A stretch of DNA of 8,759 nt, taken from JACQFK01 sp964619955. Its GTDB lineage: Bacteria; Planctomycetota; MHYJ01; JACPRB01. Positions within the stretch are counted from its first letter, which is position 1. Each line of letters begins with the position of its first letter. This document shows, in pieces, positions 1 through 5,233 of the stretch. The translations under genes were made by a program, and so were the position numbers. Under the pieces are notes generated by a model. It was not told the DNA's origin. It worked only from the letters and a program-made list of their open reading frames with translations, and ran no database searches. Location: positions 1-8,759 of the forward strand of contig CAZUJF010000067.1 of assembly GCA_964619955.1 (NCBI GenBank), read 5' to 3'.

Positions 1-18
1 ACGCACGGTTTGAAAGGG

Positions 19-44
19 AGGGCCTGCCCGTAAGGGCAGGCCCT
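19..44 (+). terminator. Strong GC-rich hairpin just before the first gene (possible terminator)
   Basis: GGGCCTGCCC (20-29) and GGGCAGGCCC (34-43) are perfect inverted copies around a GTAA loop, a GNRA-type tetraloop, and A19-T44 adds one more pair. Only two T follow on the plus strand, while on the minus strand the stem is followed by TCCCTTTCAAA, so it may end a gene lying left of the window or one on the other strand. It finishes 5 bases before the ATG at 50, so it could also occlude initiation of the DUF309 gene if it is part of that mRNA. The stem is certain from the sequence; its role is inferred. Confidence 0.45.
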
Positions 45-49
45 TACCA

Positions 50-562
50 ATGGAAGCCGTCGAGCCGCAGCCTCCGGACCCCGCCTGGCCCCGCTGGACG
101 CGCCGGCCCTTTCCCCCCTATCGATTCGTGCCGGGCCTGAACCCGCATCCGCGGCGGGATCCGAAAGGCTGGGCTTACGGACGGCCGGAGGTCCCGCCGC
201 CCCGGTTCGAGCCCGGACGGTGGAGGGACAACGAAACGTATCTCCAGGGCGTGGATCTCTACAACTTCGCGTACTGGTGGGAATGCCACGAGTTGCTCGA
301 GGGGCTCTGGCATCTCACGGGGCATGAAGGGGTGGAAGCCGCGTTCCTGCAGGGCGTGATCCAGACGGCCGCCGCCAATCTGCAGCGCCATCGGGGATTG
401 CGGGACGGTGCGCGGCGGCTGGCGGGAGAGGCGCTGGCCCGCCTGGGAAGCGTGGGCGCCGCGCGCTTCATGGGAGCGGATCTCGCGGCCTTCGGCGCGG
501 CGCTTGAAGCGTACCATCTCAAGGAATCGACGGCAGTCCCGCCGTTGATCCGTCTGGAATGA
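50..562 (+). CDS. DUF309 domain protein
   Basis: This 170-residue, probably cytoplasmic protein matches the DUF309 family. The diagnostic stretch is WWECHELLEGLW at residues 76-87, followed by a helix rich in Q, A and N (about 98-112), as in the all-helical DUF309 fold where a conserved His and Glu pair lies in the first core helix. The N-terminal part (residues 20-45) has the PPYRFVPGLNPHP type of sequence that I recall preceding the core in some members. The biochemical function of DUF309 is not established and I do not assign one. The ATG at 50 is chosen because it includes that N-terminal motif; no Shine-Dalgarno is visible, and a strong hairpin ends 5 bases upstream. Its stop overlaps the start of the next gene as ATGA (559-562), so the two are very likely co-transcribed and translationally coupled. 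Confidence 0.85.
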   Translation: MEAVEPQPPDPAWPRWTRRPFPPYRFVPGLNPHPRRDPKGWAYGRPEVPPPRFEPGRWRDNETYLQGVDLYNFAYWWECHELLEGLWHLTGHEGVEAAFLQGVIQTAAANLQRHRGLRDGARRLAGEALARLGSVGAARFMGADLAAFGAALEAYHLKESTAVPPLIRLE

Positions 563-1797
563 CGATGCTGATCGGCCTGGGTCTCGCGCTCCTGCTTCAG
601 GACGGGCTCATCGGCACGCCCGAGCCGGGCTGGCCGCAGTGGCGCGGACCGCGGCGCGACGGCGTCTCGGACGAACGCGGGCTGCGGGCCTCCTGGCCCG
701 AAGGCGGTCCGCCGCTGCTGTGGAAATCCGGAGATATCGGCCGCGGCTGGTCCTCGCCGATCCTGGCGGGGACGCCGCGCCGGATCTTCATCACGGGGGA
801 CGTGGGGGCGGATCTGGTGCTGTACGCCCTGGATTTGGAGGGGCGCCCGCTCTGGCGCGCGAAGAACGGCGCTTCGTGGACGGGATCGTATCCCGGCGCG
901 CGGGCCTGTCCGGTCTATCGGGACGGGCGCCTCTATCACATGAACGCCCATGGACGGGTCGCCTGTTTCGACGCCGCCGACGGCCGCGAACTCTGGGCGG
1001 TGGACGTGCCGGCGCGCTTCGAGGGCGCGGCGCTCACCTGGGCGTACAGCGAGTGTCTTCTCCTGGACGGCACGCGTCTCATCGTGACGCCCGGCGGGAA
1101 GAAGGCCTTCTTTGCGGCGCTGGAGACCGAAACCGGAGCCACGGCCTGGAGCGGGGAAGCCCTGCCGAACGCGGAGATCGAGAAGACCGGCTACGCGTCC
1201 CCGATCCTGATCCGCTGGGGCGGCCGCCGGATGCTCGTCACCCTGGCCCTGCGTTCGATCGTGGGGGCGGATGCCGACACGGGCCGAGTCCTGTGGACCT
1301 TCGGCAAGACGACGCGCTACGACGCGAGCGCCTCGACGCCCGTCTGGACCGGCTCCGGTTTGTTTCACCAGCTTCCGATGAAGGGGAGCGGCGCCGTGCT
1401 GCTCGGCCTCGTCCCCGAAGGGGAGGGCGTCCGGGTCGAGAAGCGCTGGGAGCACCGTCTCGACAGTTGCAGCGGCGGGGCGGTGAGCGCGAAGGGAAAG
1501 GTTTTCGGCAGCGGCTACGATGCGAAGGCCTGGTTCCGCCTGGACGCGGCGAGCGGGGCGGAAGAGGGGAAATGGGAGGGGCAGCCGAGGGGGACGCTCA
1601 TCCACGCAGAGGATCGCCTCTACGCGCTGGCCGAATCCGGGGACGTGGCGCTTCTAAAGGAGTCGCTTGAGCCCGCCGGGCGCTTCAGGCTCACGAGCGG
1701 GAAGCGGAGCGACGTCTGGGCCCATCCGGTGATCCTGGACGGCAGGCTCTACCTGCGGGACCACGAAACGCTCTACTGCTTCGACATCCGGCGCTAA
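559..1797 (+). CDS. Exported PQQ-like (BamB-type) beta-propeller protein
   Basis: The product has 412 residues. A short hydrophobic N-terminus (about residues 3-14) looks like a signal peptide or anchor, followed by WPQWRGPRRDGVS at 25-37, a signature I associate with the large PQQ-like propeller family of planctomycetes and relatives. Blade-like repeats ending in a DxxxGxxLW pattern recur: LDLEGRPLW (91-99), FDAADGRELW (137-146), LETETGATAW (188-197), ADADTGRVLW (237-246), and weaker copies near 328-339, 360-378 and 402-410. This fits a seven- or eight-bladed propeller in the periplasm or outer envelope. Such proteins resemble BamB or quinoprotein dehydrogenases, but I see no clear catalytic PQQ/Ca site, so a binding or scaffold role is more likely than dehydrogenase activity. 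It overlaps the upstream gene by 4 bases and has no Shine-Dalgarno of its own. Its TAA stop overlaps the stop of the opposing gene. Confidence 0.85.
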   Translation: MTMLIGLGLALLLQDGLIGTPEPGWPQWRGPRRDGVSDERGLRASWPEGGPPLLWKSGDIGRGWSSPILAGTPRRIFITGDVGADLVLYALDLEGRPLWRAKNGASWTGSYPGARACPVYRDGRLYHMNAHGRVACFDAADGRELWAVDVPARFEGAALTWAYSECLLLDGTRLIVTPGGKKAFFAALETETGATAWSGEALPNAEIEKTGYASPILIRWGGRRMLVTLALRSIVGADADTGRVLWTFGKTTRYDASASTPVWTGSGLFHQLPMKGSGAVLLGLVPEGEGVRVEKRWEHRLDSCSGGAVSAKGKVFGSGYDAKAWFRLDAASGAEEGKWEGQPRGTLIHAEDRLYALAESGDVALLKESLEPAGRFRLTSGKRSDVWAHPVILDGRLYLRDHETLYCFDIRR

Positions 1798-2741
1798 AGC
1801 TTGTAGAAGCGGACGGCGTTCTCGTGGAAGAGCTTCCGCTGCTGTTCCGCGGGGCGCGGGGCGACGACGGCGCGCAGGGCCTCCACCCAGCGGGCGAGGG
1901 GGGCGCCGCTGAGACAGACGGGCCAGTCGCTGCCGAACACCACGCGGTCGGGTCCGAAGGCGTCGAGGCAGTGGTCGATCGGCGGCGCCAGCAGCGACGG
2001 CTCCCAGGGACCTTTCGGCACGCGCGCGACGATCCCGGAAATCTTCCCGATCACGTTGGGCCGGGCGGCGAGCCGGTCGATGCCCCGGCGCCAGGCGTCC
2101 GGGGGCTGCTTCGAGTCCGCCCTGAACGCCTTGGGGTCGGCATTGCCGCAATGGTCGAGCACGAAGCGCGTTTCCGGACAGCGTTCCGCCAGCGTGGCGG
2201 CGTCCTCCAGGTGATCGGGGGGCAGGCAGAGGTCGAAACAGAGGCCCCGTTCGCCGAGCAGACGGATGCCGCGGACGAAGTCCTCCCCGAGGCAGGTGCC
2301 GCGCTTCGCCCCGTTGAGGACCTGGCGCACGCCCTTGATCCAGCGGACGCCGCGGTAGCGGTCGAGGTAGTCCTTGAAGCCGGGCGCCGCGGGCCTGCCG
2401 CCGATGACGGCGCCCTTCGTCGGGGCGGCCGGATCCTCGCACAGGGAGATGACGAAGTCGGCCTCGGCCGTCTTCTGTTCCTCCGCGACATCCACCTCCA
2501 TGTACACCGCCTTGTGGATCAGGGTTCCCGCGCAGGCCTCCCGGTACTCTTTGAGGAGGAAATTCCGCCCGAGCTCGCCGCCCCGCTTGAGCCAGGGAAG
2601 CGTGAACCGGTCGAGATCCCAGAGATGCTGGTGGGTGTCGACGAGGGACTGCGGGGTCATCGCGTCATTCTGCGGAGCGGCGCAGCCGAGCGCCAGCGTT
2701 CCCGCGCCGGCGGCCAGAAAGTCACGTCGTGTCCATGTCAT
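1794..2741 (-). CDS. Tat-exported amidohydrolase-2 family protein (COG3618-like lactonase/hydrolase)
   Basis: This is a 315-residue TIM-barrel metal-dependent hydrolase. The N-terminus TRRDFLAAGAG (4-14) is a twin-arginine signal, and LALGC (16-20) resembles a lipobox, so the mature protein may be lipid-anchored at Cys20. The HxH metal motif is DTHQHLW (35-41, His37 and His39). VLDHCGN (194-200, His197) and FGSDWPV (269-275, Asp272) supply the other expected metal or catalytic residues, and HENAVRFYKL forms the usual C-terminus. The family includes L-fuconolactonase, L-rhamnono-lactonase and 4-sulfomuconolactone hydrolase; the substrate here cannot be told, though lactone hydrolysis is plausible. 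Export by Tat fits a folded metalloenzyme. The ATG at 2741 begins directly at the Tat signal, lacks a Shine-Dalgarno and lies 6 nt after a TACAAT box, pointing to a leaderless transcript. It is transcribed divergently from the redoxin gene and converges on the propeller gene. Confidence 0.9.
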   Translation of the reverse strand: MTWTRRDFLAAGAGTLALGCAAPQNDAMTPQSLVDTHQHLWDLDRFTLPWLKRGGELGRNFLLKEYREACAGTLIHKAVYMEVDVAEEQKTAEADFVISLCEDPAAPTKGAVIGGRPAAPGFKDYLDRYRGVRWIKGVRQVLNGAKRGTCLGEDFVRGIRLLGERGLCFDLCLPPDHLEDAATLAERCPETRFVLDHCGNADPKAFRADSKQPPDAWRRGIDRLAARPNVIGKISGIVARVPKGPWEPSLLAPPIDHCLDAFGPDRVVFGSDWPVCLSGAPLARWVEALRAVVAPRPAEQQRKLFHENAVRFYKL

Positions 2742-2747
2742 GGGGGG

Positions 2748-2753
2748 ATTGTA
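2748..2753 (-). promoter_or_regulatory. Candidate -10 box (TACAAT) for the amidohydrolase, leaderless arrangement
   Basis: On the minus strand the sequence reads TACAAT, then six C, then ATG. With the usual 6-7 nt from -10 box to start site, transcription would begin on the A of the start codon, giving an mRNA without a leader. No convincing -35 hexamer is present 16-18 bases upstream (GCCGGA or CCGGAA), as is common at promoters of this leaderless type. The box is seen; promoter activity is inferred. Confidence 0.5.
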
Positions 2754-2787
2754 TCCTGCGGGGAATACATTCCGGCCCTTCGGGCGT

Positions 2788-2793
2788 TATGAT
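2788..2793 (+). promoter_or_regulatory. Candidate -10 box (TATGAT) for the redoxin gene
   Basis: TATGAT differs from the sigma-70 consensus by one base. It lies 25 bases before the favoured ATG at 2819, giving a predicted start site near 2800 and a leader of about 20 nt that contains the Shine-Dalgarno. No good -35 element is visible (ATACAT at 2765-2770 at 17 nt spacing). Confidence 0.4.
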
Positions 2794-2805
2794 GCGCAGG
2801 TAACG

Positions 2806-2811
2806 AAGGAG
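2806..2811 (+). promoter_or_regulatory. Shine-Dalgarno AAGGAG that decides the redoxin start
   Basis: AAGGAG is the only strong Shine-Dalgarno in front of any gene in the window. It leaves 1 nt to the ATG at 2813, 7 nt to the ATG at 2819 and 10 nt to the ATG at 2822. The 7-nt spacing favours 2819 over the longer frame. Confidence 0.7.
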
Positions 2812-2818
2812 AATGAGA

Positions 2819-3400
2819 ATGATGTTGCGATCCCTGGCGCTGCTCCTGCTCGCGGGAACCCTGGCCCGGGCCCAGGAGGACAAGGCGGTCATCGGGAAGG
2901 AGGTCCGGGACTTCAAACTGCGCGATCTCATGCAGGACGAGGCGAAGACCTTCTCGCTCTCCGAGTTCAAGGGGAAGAAGGCGATCGTCCTGGTCTGGGT
3001 CAGCGAGAAATGCGACATCACCTGGCGCTACGAGAAGCGCACGGGCCAGCTGATGAAGGAGTTCGGCAAGGACGCGCAGTTCTTTGCGGTCGCGGGCAGC
3101 GGCCTCGATACGGTGGAAGGGATCCGCAAATACGCCGAATCGAAGAACTACGGCATGCCGCTGCTGGACGACGTGAAGAGCCGGATGACGACCTATTTCG
3201 GCATCAAAGTGACGCCCTCCTACCTGGTCATCGACAAGGAGGGCATCCTGCGCTACCGCGGCGCCTGCGACGATCTCCAGATGGGGAAGGATTACGCGGC
3301 GGACGAGTCCACGGCGAAGCAGCGCTTCGTGGCGGAAGTCCTCAAGGCCCTCGGCGAGGGGAAGGAATCCCCGCACTCGGAAAAGAAGGGCTTCGGCTGA
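2819..3400 (+). CDS. Exported redoxin (AhpC/TSA, peroxiredoxin-like) protein
   Basis: The protein has 193 residues from the ATG at 2819 (195 from 2813). A signal peptide, MLRSLALLLLAGTLARA, ends in ARA before QEDK, so it should act in the periplasm. The thioredoxin fold follows: the FSLSEFKGKKAIVLVWVS strand, the active-site segment SEKCDITWRYE with Cys65, the cis-proline loop KVTPSYLVIDKEG (Pro133) and YRGACDD (Cys150). The site has one Cys at the position where thioredoxins have CxxC, so it is more like a 1-Cys or atypical 2-Cys peroxiredoxin/redoxin than a disulfide isomerase; Cys150 could be the resolving partner. The C-terminus stops at KKGFG with TGA, where I recall related redoxins continuing as GC plus a few residues. 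It is separated from the next gene by two hairpins, so it may be a single-gene transcript. Substrate unknown; peroxide or thiol reduction is likely. Confidence 0.85.
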   Translation: MMLRSLALLLLAGTLARAQEDKAVIGKEVRDFKLRDLMQDEAKTFSLSEFKGKKAIVLVWVSEKCDITWRYEKRTGQLMKEFGKDAQFFAVAGSGLDTVEGIRKYAESKNYGMPLLDDVKSRMTTYFGIKVTPSYLVIDKEGILRYRGACDDLQMGKDYAADESTAKQRFVAEVLKALGEGKESPHSEKKGFG

Positions 3401-3412
3401 GGTTTTCCGGAC

Positions 3413-3428
3413 CGGGCTAGTTAGCCCG
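3413..3428 (+). other. Short hairpin after the redoxin stop codon
   Basis: CGGGCT (3413-3418) pairs with AGCCCG (3423-3428) around the loop AGTT, and the GG at 3409-3410 can pair with the CC at 3430-3431 over a small internal loop (with 2 nt left and 1 nt right). No T run follows, so it is a weak terminator candidate at best. Its loop lies 18 nt after the TGA, within the spacing described for bacterial SECIS elements, and the loop has a G at its second position; this is discussed as a speculative finding. Confidence 0.4.
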
Positions 3429-3443
3429 ACCAGCGGCGAAATC

Positions 3444-3480
3444 CGGGGCGGACGGTGATGAGCCGTCCGCCCCGTTTCCT
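3444..3480 (+). terminator. Likely intrinsic terminator after the redoxin gene
   Basis: A 12-bp perfect stem is formed by CGGGGCGGACGG (3444-3455) and CCGTCCGCCCCG (3463-3474) with a 7-nt loop, TGATGAG, followed by TTTCCT. The T tract is short, so termination may be partial. It ends 9 bases before the ATG of the cytochrome gene, so read-through transcripts would carry the hairpin right at the ribosome landing site. Confidence 0.55.
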
Positions 3481-3483
3481 ATC

Positions 3484-5220
3484 ATGAGCCTCCGATTCGT
3501 CGTCCTGCTGACGATGGTTCTTCCGGCGGCGCAGGCCCAGCCCGGACGGACCCGCTCCCCCCGCGACCTCGCCCTCTCCCCGGACGGGCGCTGGGCCCTG
3601 GCCGCCAATGCCGCCTCCGATACCGTTTCGCTGGTGGATCTCGTCCAGGCGAAGGTCGTGGCCGAGCTTCCCGCGGGACGGCAGCCCTTCGCGGTCGCGT
3701 GGAAGGGGAGTCGCGCCGCCGTGAGCAATCTGCTCTCGGACGACGTCACGCTCTATGACGTCGTCCCTCCGCGGCTGACGGCGGCCGGTACGATTCCGGT
3801 CGGCGACGAACCCCGGGGCGTGCTGTTTTGCGACGGCGGGCTTCTCGTGGTGCTCGCGGGAGAGGATGCGGTGGCGCGGGTGGATCTTGGGACGCGCCGG
3901 GTCGTTTCGAAAACCCCCGCGGGCGTCGAGCCTTGGCACGCGACGCTGACCCCGGACGGGGCGCGGCTGGCGGTCGGCGCCGTCCGTTCCCAGGAGGTCC
4001 GGGTGTTGGAAATGCCCGGTTTGAAACTCCTGTATCGGGTGCCGATGCGGGGGCACAACCTTCGGGGCATGGCGGTGGCGCCGGACGGCGCGTTCGCCTA
4101 CGTCCCGAACATCGCGGAACGCGGGCTGGGGACGACCAAGGATAACATCGACCGGGGTTGGGTGGTGGGAAACCGGCTCAGCCGGGTGCCGCTGACGGAG
4201 GAGGGTCCCCGCGAGGCGGTCTCGCTGGATCAGAGGGGCAAGGCGGTGGCGGATGTGGAAGACGTGGCGGTGTCGCCGGACGGCCTGACGCTCGCGCTGC
4301 CGGCGGGAGGGACGCACGAACTGATTCTCCTGCGCCAGCCGCTGCCTTATGTCGCGTACGGCGGTCCGGGCGATCACATCGACGCCGCGCTGCTCAAGGA
4401 TCCGGCGCGGTTTCGCCGGGTGGACCTGGGCGGGCGGCCCGTGGCGGCGCGGTTCGCTCCGAACGGCGGGACCGTGTGGGTCGCCAACTTCCTCCGGGAC
4501 GAACTCCAGGAGGTGGACGCGGCGCGCGGGGTGCTGCTGCGGACCGTCGCGCTGGGGGATCCCGCGGCGCCGTCGCTCGCCCGGCGCGGAGAGGAGATCT
4601 TCTACGACGGCCGGCGCTCGTTCCATCAGTGGTACTCCTGCCACACCTGCCATGTCGACGGCCACACGAACGGCTCGTCCTTCGACACGCTGAACGACGG
4701 ACGCCACGGCAACCTGAAGCAGACCCCCAGCCTTCGGGGCGTCATCCGGACCGGCCCCTGGACCTGGCACGGCTGGCAGACGGATTTCAGGCAGACGCTG
4801 TCCCACTCCCTGCGCACGACGATGCAGGGTCCGCAGCCCTCCGACGATGATCTGGCGGCGCTTGCGGAATTCGTCCGGAGACTGGACTTTGTCCCGCCGC
4901 CGGCGCTGAGCGACGACTCCTCCCGTCGCGGCGAGATTCTGTTCAAGGCGAGGGGCTGCGCGGTGTGTCACAAGGCGCCGGACTACACTCACGACGCGGT
5001 GTATGCCGTGGGCCTGGAATCCCCGGACGACGTCTATCCGGGTTTCAATCCGCCGTCGTTGCGGGGCGTCTCCCGGCGGGGTCCCTGGCTCCATGACGGA
5101 CGCTCCCGCACGCTGGAGGATCTCCTGTTGAAACAGCACCGGCCGAGCACGCTGTCGGAGAAGCCCGATTTCAACGAAGCCGAGGTGCGGGACTTGCTGG
5201 CCTTCCTGCGCACGCTGTAG
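3484..5220 (+). CDS. Seven-bladed YVTN-type propeller fused to a di-heme cytochrome c (CcP/MauG-like)
   Basis: The 578-residue product starts with a signal peptide (about 1-18, ending AQA) and should be periplasmic, as covalent heme attachment requires. Residues 27-350 hold about seven SPDG-type blades, starting near 32, 75, 117, 156, 199, 264 and 325. Residues 365-578 form a cytochrome domain with two CxxCH heme sites, CHTCH (386-390) and CAVCH (492-496). Possible distal ligands or catalytic residues are His429 (TWHGW), Met447 (TTMQG) and His537 (WLHDGR). The spacing and the WLHDGR.TLEDLL segment resemble the di-heme cytochrome c peroxidase/MauG superfamily, though the order of the domains is propeller first. 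It may reduce peroxide or transfer electrons, with the propeller as docking or substrate domain; this is inferred. The ATG at 3484 begins the signal peptide and has no Shine-Dalgarno. The gene is followed after 13 bases by the membrane SpeE-like gene and is probably co-transcribed with it. Confidence 0.88.
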   Translation: MSLRFVVLLTMVLPAAQAQPGRTRSPRDLALSPDGRWALAANAASDTVSLVDLVQAKVVAELPAGRQPFAVAWKGSRAAVSNLLSDDVTLYDVVPPRLTAAGTIPVGDEPRGVLFCDGGLLVVLAGEDAVARVDLGTRRVVSKTPAGVEPWHATLTPDGARLAVGAVRSQEVRVLEMPGLKLLYRVPMRGHNLRGMAVAPDGAFAYVPNIAERGLGTTKDNIDRGWVVGNRLSRVPLTEEGPREAVSLDQRGKAVADVEDVAVSPDGLTLALPAGGTHELILLRQPLPYVAYGGPGDHIDAALLKDPARFRRVDLGGRPVAARFAPNGGTVWVANFLRDELQEVDAARGVLLRTVALGDPAAPSLARRGEEIFYDGRRSFHQWYSCHTCHVDGHTNGSSFDTLNDGRHGNLKQTPSLRGVIRTGPWTWHGWQTDFRQTLSHSLRTTMQGPQPSDDDLAALAEFVRRLDFVPPPALSDDSSRRGEILFKARGCAVCHKAPDYTHDAVYAVGLESPDDVYPGFNPPSLRGVSRRGPWLHDGRSRTLEDLLLKQHRPSTLSEKPDFNEAEVRDLLAFLRTL

Positions 5221-5233
5221 ACTGTCTCCCCTC

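Noticed and set aside
259..1605. Long antisense open frame (448 codons) opposite the DUF309 and propeller genes
   Set aside because: Arg/Pro/Ala-rich translation with no recognisable domain; it lies opposite two well-supported genes and is expected in high-GC DNA.
2775..2785. GCCCTTCGGGC mini-hairpin in the divergent promoter region as a terminator or operator
   Set aside because: Only four to five base pairs with a 3-nt loop and no T run; too short to support a call in GC-rich sequence.
1824..2792. Plus-strand frame of 322 codons opposite the amidohydrolase
   Set aside because: No family features; the minus strand has a Tat signal, HxH and FGSDWP motifs.
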